From NCBI GenBank assembly GCA_937927915.1, contig CALGKB010000004.1, positions 1 through 64,000 on the forward strand: a stretch of 64,000 nt of DNA, read 5' to 3'. Shown piece after piece: positions 34,282-43,746 of this stretch. Position 1 is the stretch's first letter. Each line of letters opens with the position of its first letter. Source of the DNA: an uncultured Pseudanabaenaceae cyanobacterium. Lineage in GTDB: Bacteria; Cyanobacteriota; Cyanobacteriia; Pseudanabaenales; Pseudanabaenaceae. The translations under genes and the position numbers were made by a program. The notes under the pieces are model-generated. The model was not told where the DNA came from. It ran no database searches and saw only the letters and a program-made list of their open reading frames with translations.

Positions 34282-35008
34282 GGGCCCGAATTAAATCAAA
34301 AAACTCCTTCTTGGCATGGGGGTCAGTACGGAAGGCACCCCGCACGATCGAGTTGATCATCTTGGTCTCCGGCTCCTTTACCCCCCGCCAGGACATACAC
34401 ATATGCTGGGCTTTGATCACAAAGGCTAACCCCTTGGGCTTGATCAGCTTCTCAATCACGTCTGCCACCATGACCGCAGCTTCTTCCTGAATGTGGGGAC
34501 GACTCATCACCCAGTCTACAATGCGGTTGAACTTGGAAATGCCGATCACCCGATCGCTGGGGATAATCCCCACCCAGGCATGACCAATAATGGGTACAAA
34601 GTGGTGGGAACAAGCCGAGCGCACCGTAATCGGTCCGAGGGTATAAATCTCGTCCAGTTCCTTAGCATTGGGGAAGTCGGTAACCTTGGGCATGGGGTGG
34701 TATCTGCCCTTGAAGACCTCATCGACATACATTTTGGCAACGCGATGGGCGGTTTCTCTAGTATTATGATCATTTACCGTGTCGATGATGAGGGAGTCAA
34801 ACAAGCTTTGTAACTTCTCCTCAATCTCTTGCTTTAGTAACTCCCGCTCTGCCGCTGTGATGTATTCGGCAATGGAGTCGTTTGCAAAATAGGAGACGTT
34901 CTCCCTCTCTAAACGTTCCCGAATAATTTGGGAAATCGGTCGCTTGTAACTAAAATCTTTGCAATTGCGCTCGTTGCCTGTGGTGGAACGATGGGGCGTT
35001 ATAGTCAT
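34259..35008 (-). CDS. folE: GTP cyclohydrolase I (FolE)
   Basis: 249 residues. TVRSACSHHFVPIIGHAWVGI and KAQHMCMSWRGV supply the zinc ligands (Cys and His of CSHH, and the later Cys), and PKVTDFPN is part of the active site. The enzyme turns GTP into 7,8-dihydroneopterin triphosphate, the first step to tetrahydrofolate and pterins. It is longer at the N-terminus than the E. coli enzyme (~222 residues). It heads a minus-strand string of five overlapping genes down to 31701. Confidence 0.95.
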   Translation of the reverse strand: MTITPHRSTTGNERNCKDFSYKRPISQIIRERLERENVSYFANDSIAEYITAAERELLKQEIEEKLQSLFDSLIIDTVNDHNTRETAHRVAKMYVDEVFKGRYHPMPKVTDFPNAKELDEIYTLGPITVRSACSHHFVPIIGHAWVGIIPSDRVIGISKFNRIVDWVMSRPHIQEEAAVMVADVIEKLIKPKGLAFVIKAQHMCMSWRGVKEPETKMINSIVRGAFRTDPHAKKEFFDLIRAHGFNDHC

Positions 35009-35151
35009 GTTAAAGGTTTACCCTAACTAAATGAGCATTTTCCATGTATTTTGAAATACACTGGAATACAAATGATTGTCTTCTGCCTGAGGTACTAGAG
35101 TTTATCTACCCCCCAGCGCTGACATAATCATTCCTTAATATTTTACACACA

Positions 35152-35167
35152 GGGGCGAGGATGCCCC
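35152..35167 (-). terminator. Hairpin downstream of the YbjN-like gene pair
   Basis: GGGGC (35152-35156) and GCCCC (35163-35167) pair around a 6-base loop, 20 bases after the stop of the minus-strand gene at 35187. On the minus strand it is followed by TGTGTGTAAAATATT rather than a run of T, so it is a weak intrinsic terminator at best. The rest of 35009-35186 is AT-rich and holds no gene; the folE promoter should be in it. Confidence 0.35.
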
Positions 35168-35186
35168 CTCCTTCTTTACATTTAGT

Positions 35187-35648
35187 TTAATTTGCTCCCA
35201 GCTCTAACATCCGATCGATGGCTCTTTCTCCCCCCCAGGTCTTGACAATGATGTCGTCATACTCATCGGCGGTTTGCAGGACGGTATTGACGGAGGTTTC
35301 AATCTCTTTCTTGTCACAGGTGGAGCCAATTAGTTCGGCGTGGAAGAGGATGTCGTCTTCGGGGTCGAGACTGAAGCCGCCAAACCTGATCTTGTTGTTC
35401 TGGCGTAGAAGATAGTCCAGCAGGTCAGGTTGGATGTTTGCCCCTGTCACCACGTAGGACCAAATGCTGATCAGGGCTTCGTCGTCTCCGTAGTCCTGTA
35501 CTTCTACTACGGCAATGGCGGAACCGGAGTGGAGAGCAAAGATGGGCAGCTCATCATCGGGCATATAGACATCATTGTGGTAAATTTCCTGCAGCCATTG
35601 CTTGAGTTTTTCGTAACAGGCTTGCTGGGCTTTGGTGCGTATATGCAT
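35187..35648 (-). CDS. YbjN-like (T3SS-chaperone-fold) protein, second copy
   Basis: 153 residues. ELPIFALHSGSAIAVVEV, DEALISIWSYVVTGA and GSTCDKKEIETSVNTV match cyanobacterial YbjN-domain proteins of the type III secretion chaperone fold. Their role is unknown. It is a tandem paralogue of the next gene upstream, separated by two bases, with strong similarity along its length (for example both hold ELIGSTCDKKE or SLIGSTCDKKE and the C-terminal IVKTWGG(E/K)RA(I/L)DRML). Confidence 0.75.
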   Translation of the reverse strand: MHIRTKAQQACYEKLKQWLQEIYHNDVYMPDDELPIFALHSGSAIAVVEVQDYGDDEALISIWSYVVTGANIQPDLLDYLLRQNNKIRFGGFSLDPEDDILFHAELIGSTCDKKEIETSVNTVLQTADEYDDIIVKTWGGERAIDRMLELGAN

Positions 35649-35650
35649 GG

Positions 35651-36100
35651 TTATTTCTCCAACATCCGATCGAGGGCGCGCTTGCCACCCCAGGTTTTGA
35701 CTATATCATCGTCGTAGAGGTCGGCGGTTTCCAGGACAGCAGATAAGCTGGTAAGTAGTTCTTTCTTGTCACAGGTGGAGCCAATTAGGGAGGCATGAAT
35801 GCGAATGTCCCCATCTTCGTCAATGCTGAAGACGCCAAACTGGAGTTCGTAATTTTTCTGGAGGAGGAAGCGCAGGAGGTCAGGACGCAAATCTGCCCCT
35901 GTTACCACATATGCCCACACCAGGATCAGGGCTTCGTCCTCCCCTAGGGGGGAAACCTCTACCATGGCAGTGGCAGAACCCATGGGTACTACGAATATGG
36001 GTAGTTCGTAGGGGGGAATATGGAGGTTAGGATAGCTTTCTGCCAGCCAAGGCTGAATCTTTTCGTAGGTTTGTTGCTGGACGGCTGTCTTGAACTTCAT
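35651..36100 (-). CDS. YbjN-like (T3SS-chaperone-fold) protein, first copy
   Basis: 149 residues from ATG 36100 (MKFKTAVQQQTYEKIQPWL), which aligns with the start of the second copy; the frame is open six codons further to 36118. It carries the same blocks (ELPIFVVPMGSATAMVEV, DEALILVWAYVVTGA, SLIGSTCDKKELLTS). The pair arose by tandem duplication and has since diverged. Function is unknown. Confidence 0.75.
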   Translation of the reverse strand: MKFKTAVQQQTYEKIQPWLAESYPNLHIPPYELPIFVVPMGSATAMVEVSPLGEDEALILVWAYVVTGADLRPDLLRFLLQKNYELQFGVFSIDEDGDIRIHASLIGSTCDKKELLTSLSAVLETADLYDDDIVKTWGGKRALDRMLEK

Positions 36101-36154
36101 GGAATTGTGCCATAACACCTTTGGCTTAAGAATAACGCGAAAGGGGCACGCTGT

Positions 36155-36949
36155 TTAGGTGGATTTCACGCTTTTGCTCGGTGTCGGGATTAAATAGGCA
36201 ATTATGCTCCCCCCCACAAAGCCGGCTAGATTGCGCACGATCGGTAAAATGTCGCTGGTGCGGCTCACCACTGGTGCAATGCCAAAGGCAAATAGGAGCA
36301 TTCCCCATAGGGGCGAGAGAATCAGTGCCCACTTCCAGGCAAAAATTTCCCCCTCTTTGCGGGGATGACCGGCAAACCCAAACACTAAGCCGCCCACAAT
36401 AGAGGTCATCAGGGTCAATAACCACTGCTCCTGGGGTAACCCCGGCACTACGGCACAGCCGTTCTGGGCAAGGCAGGTCATAATGGCATCCATCGCCGCC
36501 AATATGGATTGGTCTTCCCCCCGATCGCGGACAAAGAATTGATTGCCGTAGCGGGACTGTAATTCAATCCAGAAAGTGCGGGGCAAAAGAGTATAGACGG
36601 CATCCCCCACGCTGAAATTCAGGAGATTGCGCCCCCGACTGTCTGCTACCAACATGACGCTGCGGTCGTTTAAGCCCCAAAAGTCTTTCACGGCTCGCCC
36701 CGGCGTTACATCCACTTGGGTTAATACCCTTAACTTCCACCCCGTCTTCTGCTCAAATTCCGCCAACCGCCGATCGAGTTTGCTCCTTTCTGCCTCGGTG
36801 AGGAATTTCCCCAGGTCAACTACATTGGTGGGTTGGTCTGGTAACAGCTCTGGGGCGTTGTAGCCGTAGGCTTGCCCGTTGCCCCAAAATAAACTGCACA
36901 GCAGCCAGCAGGAGATCAACACCGGAATCAACCTTGCCATAGGATTCAC
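36155..36949 (-). CDS. TPM domain protein, Psb32-like
   Basis: 264 residues. A signal peptide (residues 4-27, VLISCWLLCSLFWGNGQAYG) leads to a TPM domain (about 35-165; NVVDLGKFLTEAERSKLDRRLAEFEQKTGWKLRVLT), followed by two or three membrane helices near the C-terminus. The layout and the LPDQPTNVVDLG start match cyanobacterial Psb32, a lumenal photosystem II protein that protects against photodamage and aids repair. The gene lies just after the chorismate lyase gene. Confidence 0.8.
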   Translation of the reverse strand: MNPMARLIPVLISCWLLCSLFWGNGQAYGYNAPELLPDQPTNVVDLGKFLTEAERSKLDRRLAEFEQKTGWKLRVLTQVDVTPGRAVKDFWGLNDRSVMLVADSRGRNLLNFSVGDAVYTLLPRTFWIELQSRYGNQFFVRDRGEDQSILAAMDAIMTCLAQNGCAVVPGLPQEQWLLTLMTSIVGGLVFGFAGHPRKEGEIFAWKWALILSPLWGMLLFAFGIAPVVSRTSDILPIVRNLAGFVGGSIIAYLIPTPSKSVKST

Positions 36950-36952
36950 GTC

Positions 36953-37549
36953 TTAACAATTATTTACATTATAGGTGGATTTACCCAGATATTTCTCCAG
37001 CAGGGGGGAATAGACTTCGTAGATGAGGGTGAGGGGGGCGCCGCCATGCCAGAGGAGGTAATGTCTGCCCCAGTAGGGACCAGGGTAGCCAAAGGTGGCT
37101 TCTACGCCTGGGCAGTGTCCGTAGTAGATTTGCCGTAGGTCGCGGTAGAGTTCTGTGTGTTTTTGGTTGAGGCTCTTCCAGATGGGCAGTTGGGGGTTGT
37201 GGAGGTGTTCCCCGATCGTTTTTTGGCTCCACCAGGAGGTGGCATGGGAGAAAACCTCCCCGGCGGTACTTTTAAGCCAGATTTGTCGCCGCAGGCGGGG
37301 GGCAGGGATAGCATCAATTTCGGGGGGGGCGTTGTCCCGATCGTTGCCAAGGGGGATCATCTGCACCACCTCGACGACAATTTCCCGCTGGGTAAGGAGT
37401 TGTAAGTGCCTGGTGGGGGCACCATCTCCTAGGAGAAACATCTGCCAGTAGGGGGATAGACGATCGAAGGGCAAGCCCTTGTGGATGATTTCCTGGTCGC
37501 CTGTCCAGAGGGACTGTATCTGACACCAGGGTTGGGTTAAAACCTGCAT
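36953..37549 (-). CDS. Chorismate lyase (cyanobacterial type)
   Basis: 198 residues. QIQSLWTGDQEIIHKGLPFDRLSPYWQMFLLGDGAPTRHLQLLT (spread over residues 10-55) and later TIGEHLHNPQLPIWKSL match the cyanobacterial chorismate lyase family (DUF98-like). The enzyme splits chorismate into 4-hydroxybenzoate and pyruvate, the first step toward plastoquinone. I start at ATG 37549 (MQVLTQPWC); the open frame runs on to 37771 over the neighbouring gene but is a shadow there. Confidence 0.82.
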   Translation of the reverse strand: MQVLTQPWCQIQSLWTGDQEIIHKGLPFDRLSPYWQMFLLGDGAPTRHLQLLTQREIVVEVVQMIPLGNDRDNAPPEIDAIPAPRLRRQIWLKSTAGEVFSHATSWWSQKTIGEHLHNPQLPIWKSLNQKHTELYRDLRQIYYGHCPGVEATFGYPGPYWGRHYLLWHGGAPLTLIYEVYSPLLEKYLGKSTYNVNNC

Positions 37550-37601
37550 AGTGGCTCCCTGCTTTTTACATTTTTTTACAATTGTAGCGGGAGCAGGGGG
37601 G

Positions 37602-38531
37602 CTAGCGCACAAATTGGGGCATGACTTCTGCGGCGGTGAATACACCATAGATACCCCGATCGTGGAGTTGTTTACCAGCTTTGAGGTAGCCAAAGGCGGG
37701 ACCGCAGACGTTTGCAGCCATACTGGTTTCATCGCCGAGGGTGAAGGTGTGGGTGGCAATTTTGCCTTCAAAGGTGCGTCCCGTCAGTTTCATGTGGGTA
37801 CTGATGGGTTTCTTGGGGTTGCGGGTGTCCACTATGCCCCCTACGGTGACTTGGCTGCGGTGGCAGATGCCCAGGCGTTCTAACATCAGATCGTCGGCAT
37901 GTTCCATGTTTTCCAGGGTGAGAATGCCGTTAGTCTGCTCTAGGAGGGCTTCGATCTCGGCGTCAGTCATAGCCTTTGCCTTTTCCAGGTCGTAGCCTGG
38001 CATATGGGCGATGTCTTCGCGGATGGTGGCGCGGTATGCTGTCCAGTTGGCAATCCCCACCCCAAATCTAATCTCTACTTTGTGCACTTCGCTGAAACTC
38101 TGGGCTGCCACAACAGCAGCGGCGGTCAATAACCCTGGTGTTGCCCCACAACCGGTCATGTAGGTAATCTGGCTCTGCTGCAGTTGGTCGTTGAGGGCGA
38201 GAATTTGTTCCATAGCACTAGTGCGCTTGAGGGCATCTACTAGTACTCCCCGCCAACCGGAGCGGCTAAAATCCTCTGCCACCTCTGCCATGAAGGTATT
38301 GGGCAAATTGGGCAGGGCAAGGAAAAAGGCATCGATGGGTTTTTGCTGCAGAATTTGGATACCATTATCGGCAGGGGTGAGGGTGAGTTGGCGGTAATCC
38401 AAGCCCTGGGGGTCATAGGCATAGCCACTGCGGTCGCACACTGCCACGAGGCGCATTTCCTGTTTTTGACTCAAGACCTGTGCTGCCGCTTTCCCCAATC
38501 CCCCTAAGCCCAAAATTCCCACATTGATCAT
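37602..38531 (-). CDS. Saccharopine-dehydrogenase-like / homoserine-dehydrogenase-like oxidoreductase
   Basis: 309 residues. [20 protein letters not shown] is a Rossmann fold (GxGGxG) for NAD(P). Further blocks [21 protein letters not shown] and [23 protein letters not shown] match a family widely present in cyanobacteria under this name. The substrate is unknown. I take ATG 38531 because it directly begins the dinucleotide-binding strand; the frame runs up to 38558 and meets the stop of the next gene there. Confidence 0.75.
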   Translation of the reverse strand: MINVGILGLGGLGKAAAQVLSQKQEMRLVAVCDRSGYAYDPQGLDYRQLTLTPADNGIQILQQKPIDAFFLALPNLPNTFMAEVAEDFSRSGWRGVLVDALKRTSAMEQILALNDQLQQSQITYMTGCGATPGLLTAAAVVAAQSFSEVHKVEIRFGVGIANWTAYRATIREDIAHMPGYDLEKAKAMTDAEIEALLEQTNGILTLENMEHADDLMLERLGICHRSQVTVGGIVDTRNPKKPISTHMKLTGRTFEGKIATHTFTLGDETSMAANVCGPAFGYLKAGKQLHDRGIYGVFTAAEVMPQFVR

Positions 38532-38557
38532 TTTGCTTCTCTCTCCTGTTGTTGGCA

Positions 38558-39322
38558 TCAGATCATATTAAAACGATCGAGCACGCTTTTTAGCACTGCC
38601 AGCAGCGGTTTGGTGAGAGAAGACCGATCGGGATAGATAAGCCGTTGTGGCAGGGGCAAGTCAAAGGGGAAAACACCTTCTGTGGGGTCGTCTTGGATTT
38701 GGATGAGAATAATCTGTTCTGGGCGTTTTGCTTGCAGGGCGTAACCGGTTTCGATACAGACATGGGGGCTGAGGAGAAGTTGGGGGGGCTTGCTTTCGGT
38801 AATGGCAATGGGGCTGACATCGGCAATAAAAATCAAACTGCGTTTTAGTTTGCTCAGCAGAGGACTTTTTAATTTAATTGGCTCTTCCTTGAGGCGATGG
38901 GCAAATTCTAGGTGGAGGGGAAAACGAGTTTTCTTACTCAGTTCCGGCACAACTTCTTCTAAAACTTCCCGAATAATTACACTGGTTTCTGGACGCTGAC
39001 TCTGGTAGGAAAAAAAGATACTGGGATGCAAGCGGGCATTACTTTCTTGCTTGATAAAATAAATTTCATGGCTGCGCAAATCAATGTTAGCGATCGTGTA
39101 AGTGCCGCTCCCTTCAATATAAAACTCGATCGTGTCCCCTGCCAAATAGCGTTGAAACCACTCCGAGGCTTCTACTTCCGAGGCTTCGTCTAGGAAATCC
39201 GCGCGCAATGCCGACTTGAGGAGGCTATTTTTTGCCAAGCGTAGGTCGTGGGGACGGCTAGTAATAGCGCTGAGGGGTTCGTATTCAGGGAGATACCAGG
39301 CTTTGACGGAAATAATCGCCAT
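38558..39322 (-). CDS. Protein with C-terminal TIR-like / nucleotide-binding domain
   Basis: 254 residues. The N-terminal half (1-140), with [13 protein letters not shown] and [20 protein letters not shown], resembles no family I know. The C-terminal half has [36 protein letters not shown] and FPFDLPLP, which match the order of motifs in TIR-like nucleotide-binding domains: strand-D-hydrophobic, N/S-P-x-V-x-x-E-x-GYAL, and DLPFDL. Related domains occur in Pycsar/CBASS-type effectors that cleave NAD, and in predicted nucleosidases. Function is unproven. It is divergent from the anti-sigma gene, with about 78 bases between starts. Confidence 0.6.
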   Translation of the reverse strand: MAIISVKAWYLPEYEPLSAITSRPHDLRLAKNSLLKSALRADFLDEASEVEASEWFQRYLAGDTIEFYIEGSGTYTIANIDLRSHEIYFIKQESNARLHPSIFFSYQSQRPETSVIIREVLEEVVPELSKKTRFPLHLEFAHRLKEEPIKLKSPLLSKLKRSLIFIADVSPIAITESKPPQLLLSPHVCIETGYALQAKRPEQIILIQIQDDPTEGVFPFDLPLPQRLIYPDRSSLTKPLLAVLKSVLDRFNMI

Positions 39323-39400
39323 GATCTGACCTCGGAATTGGCTTTAATTTACCATACATCTCCAGGTAGAATAGAGCAGTGTGTGGAAGGAGTTGTCTGT

Positions 39401-39829
39401 GTGGGTCTAGCTGCTCCCTGGGGAGTGCGGCGGCAGTCGGGGTGTCTCCAGTTCGCCTCTACCCTCTACTTTCAGCCGGTGCTGGCATTTTTAGTGGGGT
39501 CTGTCCCTCCCCTCTGGCAGGCAGAAATCAGACTGGGGTTACAGGAAGCCCTAGTAAACGCAGCGCGCCATGGCAACAAACTCGATCCCCGTAAAAAAAT
39601 TACAGTGGAATACTGCATCCAGGGGGAGATTTTTAGCTGGCGCATCACCGACCAAGGGGAAGATGTCGTAGACTGTTTTGGCGGCGACTGTCCCCTCCCC
39701 GATGTGTTCTCAGAGCAGGGCAGAGGCGTGTTTATCCTCTATCAGATTTTCGATCGGGTGGAGTGGTCAGGACATACTCTCTACTTGGAAAAACATCTCA
39801 CCCCCGGGAGGTGTCCGTTTATACTATAA
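39401..39829 (+). CDS. Anti-sigma regulatory factor (serine/threonine kinase, RsbW-like HATPase)
   Basis: 142 residues. The GHKL ATPase motifs are present: LGLQEALVNAARHGNKLDP (N box), ITDQGEDV (G1 box) and SEQGRGVFILYQIFD (G2 box). Such kinases bind sigma factors and phosphorylate anti-sigma-antagonist proteins. I start at GTG 39401 because AAGGAG stands eight bases upstream and gives the normal length; the open frame back to 39248 overlaps the divergent gene. It leads into the RelA/SpoT gene 25 bases on, which may be cotranscribed. Confidence 0.85.
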   Translation: MGLAAPWGVRRQSGCLQFASTLYFQPVLAFLVGSVPPLWQAEIRLGLQEALVNAARHGNKLDPRKKITVEYCIQGEIFSWRITDQGEDVVDCFGGDCPLPDVFSEQGRGVFILYQIFDRVEWSGHTLYLEKHLTPGRCPFIL

Positions 39830-39853
39830 GTTAGACCCCTATTGTACTGTGGA

Positions 39854-41995
39854 ATGGATAGAGAGGTAGAGGATGACCTGCCCAGTTATTGCCCCGATTG
39901 GATTGCCAGCGAACCCTTCCTAAAGAAGGCTTTTGACTTTGCCGATCGGTTGCACAGGGGACAGTTGCGGGCTTCGGGGGAACCCTACATCATGCACCCC
40001 ATTGCGGTAGCGGGCTTATTGCGGGACTTGGGGGGCAGCAACGCTCTCATTGCAGCAGGTCTCTTACACGACATCCTGGAAGATACAGATACCACCCCTG
40101 AACAACTAGAGGCAGAATTTGGCGTAGAAGTGACAAGGCTGGTGCAGGGGGTAACCAAGCTTTCTAAGTTTAACTTTGGCAGCAAAACGGAACGGCAGGC
40201 GGAGAATTTTCGCCGTATGTTTATGGCGATGGCCCAGGATTTTCGCGTGATCGTCGTCAAACTGGCGGACCGTCTGCACAATATGCGTACTCTCCACTAT
40301 CTGCCCCCCGCCAAACAACAGGCAATTGCTAGGGAAACGATGGAGATTTTTGCGCCCCTAGCCAACCGTCTGGGGATTGGTCAATTCAAGTGGGAATTGG
40401 AGGACCTAGCCTTCAAATATCTAGAACCAGAGCAATACCGTCGCATACAAAGTTTGGTGGCAGACACACGGGCAAAGCGGGAAGAACAGATCAATGCGGT
40501 CGTACAAGCATTAAAAGAGAGACTCGATCGGTTAGGTCTTACCCATGCCTCTGTCTACGGTCGTCCCAAGCACCTCTACGGTATCTACAGCAAAATGCTC
40601 AGGCAGGGCAAGGGCTACGAAGAGATTTACGATGTCTTAGCAGTGCGGATTATCACAGAAACGATCGATGAATGTTATCGCGCTTTAGCAGTTGTCCACG
40701 ATGCCTACAAGCCCATCCCCGGCAGGTTCAAAGACTATATTGCTCTCCCCAAGGCTAATCGCTATCAGTCCCTGCACACCACGATCGTTTTGCCCACAGG
40801 ACAGCCCATTGAGGTCCAGATTCGCACCCAGGAAATGCACCAAATCGCGGAATATGGGGTAGCTGCCCACTGGAAGTACAAAGAATCAACCAATGGCATG
40901 ATGCCGGATGAACGGTTTGTCTGGCTGCGACAGTTGGTGGAATGGCAGAAAGAGTACAAAGATGACCAGGAATACCTAGAGTCGGTCAAAGAAGACCTGT
41001 TTGACAGTGAGGTCTATGTCTTCAGTCCCAAGGGGGATGTCTATCAGTTACCGAGGGGAGCTACCCCTGTTGATTTTGCCTACCGTGTACATACGGAGTT
41101 GGGGAATCACTGCTGCGGCGCGATCGTCAATCAGAAGATGGTGCCCTTGAATACGGAATTACAAAACGGCGATATTGTCATGATCCTACGCAATAACAAT
41201 GCTCACCCCAGCTTGGATTGGATCAACTTTGTCGCCACTAATTCCGCCAAACACCGCATCCGCCAGTGGTTCAAGCGCTATCACCGCGAAGAAAACATCG
41301 CCAGAGGTACGAGTCTCCTGGAAAAAGAACTAGGCAAAAATGGTCTAGAAGCCCTGCTGCGATCGGAGCAAATGCTCAAGATTGCCGAACGCTGTAACTA
41401 CCACTCTGTGGATGACCTCTTGGCAGCCCTAGGCTACGGGGAAATCTCGGTTTTAAGTGTGGTGAACAAACTGCGGGAACACCCCGCGCAGCAAAGTTTG
41501 AAACTGCCCAGTTCTCCCACTGCCCCCAGCAAAACTCCCATTGTGGGCTTGGAAGGTCTGCTGCACCACATCGCCAGTTGTTGCAAACCCTTGCCAGGGG
41601 AACCCATTATCGGTGTAGTCACCCAGGGCAGCAATCGCGGCATTTCTATCCACCATCAAGACTGCGTCAACCTTAAAAATGTCCCCCCCGATCGCCTTGT
41701 GCCCATCAGATGGAGTGAATGCCAAAACAAACAAACTATCTATCCCGTTGATATTGAGGTAACTGCCATCGATCGGGTGGGGGTGATGAAGGACGTTTTA
41801 GCTAGAGTGGCAGACAACAAAGTAAATGTGCGCAATGCCAGTGTGGATACCGCCCCAGGGCAAGCAGCGGTGATTAAATTGACCATTGATATTACCGATC
41901 GGGCACAATTTGAAAAGGTGTGTAGCCAGATTCAAAAGATGAGCGATGTACTATCCGTGCGGCGGGTGATCAAAGATAACAGCGCCAGGGTGTGA
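39854..41995 (+). CDS. Bifunctional (p)ppGpp synthetase/hydrolase RelA/SpoT (Rsh)
   Basis: 713 residues. N-terminal HD hydrolase domain with IMHPIAVAGLL and AAGLLHDILEDTD (the HDxxED motif is intact). The synthetase domain follows with YGRPKHLYGIYSKM near residue 237 and YDVLAVRIITETIDECY. TGS (VFSPKGDVYQLPRGATPVDFAY) and a C-terminal ACT domain (VDIEVTAIDRVGVMKDVLA) complete it. It makes and degrades the stringent-response alarmone. I chose ATG 39854 (MDREVEDDLPSYC). Only three bases separate it from the end of the convergent scpB gene. Confidence 0.95.
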   Translation: MDREVEDDLPSYCPDWIASEPFLKKAFDFADRLHRGQLRASGEPYIMHPIAVAGLLRDLGGSNALIAAGLLHDILEDTDTTPEQLEAEFGVEVTRLVQGVTKLSKFNFGSKTERQAENFRRMFMAMAQDFRVIVVKLADRLHNMRTLHYLPPAKQQAIARETMEIFAPLANRLGIGQFKWELEDLAFKYLEPEQYRRIQSLVADTRAKREEQINAVVQALKERLDRLGLTHASVYGRPKHLYGIYSKMLRQGKGYEEIYDVLAVRIITETIDECYRALAVVHDAYKPIPGRFKDYIALPKANRYQSLHTTIVLPTGQPIEVQIRTQEMHQIAEYGVAAHWKYKESTNGMMPDERFVWLRQLVEWQKEYKDDQEYLESVKEDLFDSEVYVFSPKGDVYQLPRGATPVDFAYRVHTELGNHCCGAIVNQKMVPLNTELQNGDIVMILRNNNAHPSLDWINFVATNSAKHRIRQWFKRYHREENIARGTSLLEKELGKNGLEALLRSEQMLKIAERCNYHSVDDLLAALGYGEISVLSVVNKLREHPAQQSLKLPSSPTAPSKTPIVGLEGLLHHIASCCKPLPGEPIIGVVTQGSNRGISIHHQDCVNLKNVPPDRLVPIRWSECQNKQTIYPVDIEVTAIDRVGVMKDVLARVADNKVNVRNASVDTAPGQAAVIKLTIDITDRAQFEKVCSQIQKMSDVLSVRRVIKDNSARV

Positions 41996-41998
41996 GGT

Positions 41999-42472
41999 TT
42001 AACTGACAAAGTGGGAGAGGTCATCAATTTCAAAATACTGATGGAATTTATCTGTCACTGACAGCCAGTAGGAGCGCCCGTCAGACTGTTTCCGGCGTTT
42101 GACAAACCCCTGCTCCACCAACTCTTGAATTTGCTGGTAGGCACTAGACCCCCGCAGTTCCACCACCTCTGCCTGACTGATGGGATGTTTGAGGGCAATC
42201 ACCGCTAGAGTACGCAACGTGGCTTTCCCGATCGTGAGGGGCAACACCTTAGCTACTAAGTCATCAAACTGGGGGCGCAGGCGTAGATAAAACCCCCCCT
42301 TAGTTTCCGCCACCTCCAGGGCAGTGTTACGGCGACTGTATTCCGCCATCAGGTCAATGATGCCCTCTTCAATTTCCGCCCTCGAACACCCCGCAATCTC
42401 TGCTATCTCGTTGACCTGTAACGGCTTGCCCTTGAGATACAAAATCGCCTCAACCAACAGCGCTTTGTCCAT
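41999..42472 (-). CDS. scpB: Segregation and condensation protein B (ScpB)
   Basis: 157 residues from ATG 42472 ([19 protein letters not shown]). It has two winged-helix domains; [26 protein letters not shown] is the family block. ScpB joins ScpA and SMC to organise the chromosome. An ATG at 42502 is in frame but would lie deeper inside tatD. It is the last gene of the cyAbrB-tatD-scpB string. Confidence 0.92.
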   Translation of the reverse strand: MDKALLVEAILYLKGKPLQVNEIAEIAGCSRAEIEEGIIDLMAEYSRRNTALEVAETKGGFYLRLRPQFDDLVAKVLPLTIGKATLRTLAVIALKHPISQAEVVELRGSSAYQQIQELVEQGFVKRRKQSDGRSYWLSVTDKFHQYFEIDDLSHFVS

Positions 42473-43265
42473 AGGGGGGAAGTTGGAATAACTTACAGGC
42501 ATTGGTAGTAGTCTGCTCTGCCAGGGCTGCTAGGGGTTGTTGCCGCAGTTCCGCCAGTTTTGCCGCCACGTTTACCACATAGCTCGGCTCATTGCGTTTC
42601 CCCCGCCAGGGTACAGGGGCAAGGTAAGGACAGTCCGTTTCCACCAATAGACGATCGTCAGGCACTACCAAAGCTGCTTCCTGCACCGATCGGGCATTTT
42701 TGAAGGTGACAATACCACTGAAACTGATGTATAGCCCTAAATCCAAAAACCAGCGCGTCTCCTCTGGTGTGCCCGACCAACAGTGCATTACCCCCCGTAC
42801 GTCCGGGTGAGTGCGGTTAAACTCCTGGATCAACTCCCTCGTGGCTGCCGCCGCCTCCCGACAGTGAATAATCACAGGTAAATTCAACTCCGCTGCCACT
42901 GTCAATTGCGTCCAAAAAGCCTCCCGCTGTGCTTCCCCCCCTGCCGCCTTATAAAAGTCCAAACCCGTTTCCCCGATCGCTACTACCTTGGGATGCTGTC
43001 CCCCCAGGCGCAGAATTTCTAACCCTAATTCCGCTCGCCAACCTGTCTCATTTAGCTCCGTGTCCAGGGGATGCAACCCCACCGCAATATAGAGTTCCGA
43101 GAAACGATCGGCAAGGGACTGCAGTTGGGGAAATTCGCGGGGATGGACGCAAGAATGGACAAGATAGATGATACCCGCTGCCCGCCACCGTTGTTGCACC
43201 GCCGCCAAATCGGGGACAAACTCAGGGAAATTTATATGGACATGGGTATCAACTAAGGGCATCAT
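42450..43265 (-). CDS. tatD: TatD family metal-dependent hydrolase (3'-5' DNase-like)
   Basis: 271 residues. The metal-binding residues are seen in [13 protein letters not shown] (HxH), [21 protein letters not shown] and HCWSGTPEE, and ETDCPYL closes the barrel. It is a TIM-barrel hydrolase; TatD homologues degrade DNA and RNA ends. The ATG at 43265 overlaps the cyAbrB stop (ATGATG / TGA). It ends 23 bases inside the scpB start. Confidence 0.93.
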   Translation of the reverse strand: MMPLVDTHVHINFPEFVPDLAAVQQRWRAAGIIYLVHSCVHPREFPQLQSLADRFSELYIAVGLHPLDTELNETGWRAELGLEILRLGGQHPKVVAIGETGLDFYKAAGGEAQREAFWTQLTVAAELNLPVIIHCREAAAATRELIQEFNRTHPDVRGVMHCWSGTPEETRWFLDLGLYISFSGIVTFKNARSVQEAALVVPDDRLLVETDCPYLAPVPWRGKRNEPSYVVNVAAKLAELRQQPLAALAEQTTTNACKLFQLPPYGQSAVG

Positions 43266-43690
43266 GCTTCTGACTTTTGCTCTCCTTCTTTTTTACCACT
43301 TTCTTGTTCCGCCTTGCCATTGCCATCGCTATGACCATTGGAGGAAATTTGCCGCAGGTGGATGTGTTTATAACCCAGCTTAATTTCAAATTCATCCCCC
43401 GGATTCAAGCCCATCGCTTGGGTATAGGTAGCGCCAATAACAATTTGCCCGTTTTTGTGGACAGTGACACGATGGGTGGGTTCTCTGCCCCGCCGCTCGC
43501 GAGATTGTTCAGGGTTAAGCACAATACCCCTGGCAGCAACAGATGCCTCATAAAATTCCACCAGCCGCACTCTGTTTTTAGAGTAGTAGCCACAGATTCT
43601 TGCCTGCTCGCGCTTAGGCAGATGCGCACACTCTTTCATTTTTTGCAGCAGTGCTTTCCCTGTCAGCGGTACTGGAGATGGTTCGATCAT
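43262..43690 (-). CDS. cyAbrB family transcriptional regulator
   Basis: 142 residues from ATG 43690 ([18 protein letters not shown]). The [22 protein letters not shown] region and the C-terminal AbrB-like domain ([38 protein letters not shown]) are typical of cyanobacterial cyAbrB proteins, which regulate carbon-nitrogen balance and other genes. The C-terminal tail is charged and low in complexity. It heads a three-gene string with tatD and scpB. Confidence 0.9.
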   Translation of the reverse strand: MIEPSPVPLTGKALLQKMKECAHLPKREQARICGYYSKNRVRLVEFYEASVAARGIVLNPEQSRERRGREPTHRVTVHKNGQIVIGATYTQAMGLNPGDEFEIKLGYKHIHLRQISSNGHSDGNGKAEQESGKKEGEQKSEA

Positions 43691-43746
43691 ATTCCTCACC
43701 AATAAAACCTAACTAATAAGATAGCAAAAAAATTAGAAAATCACAC

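Noticed and set aside
37550-37771. Upstream extension of the chorismate lyase frame
   Set aside because: It is low in complexity and overlaps the neighbouring oxidoreductase gene; family members begin near MQVLTQPW.
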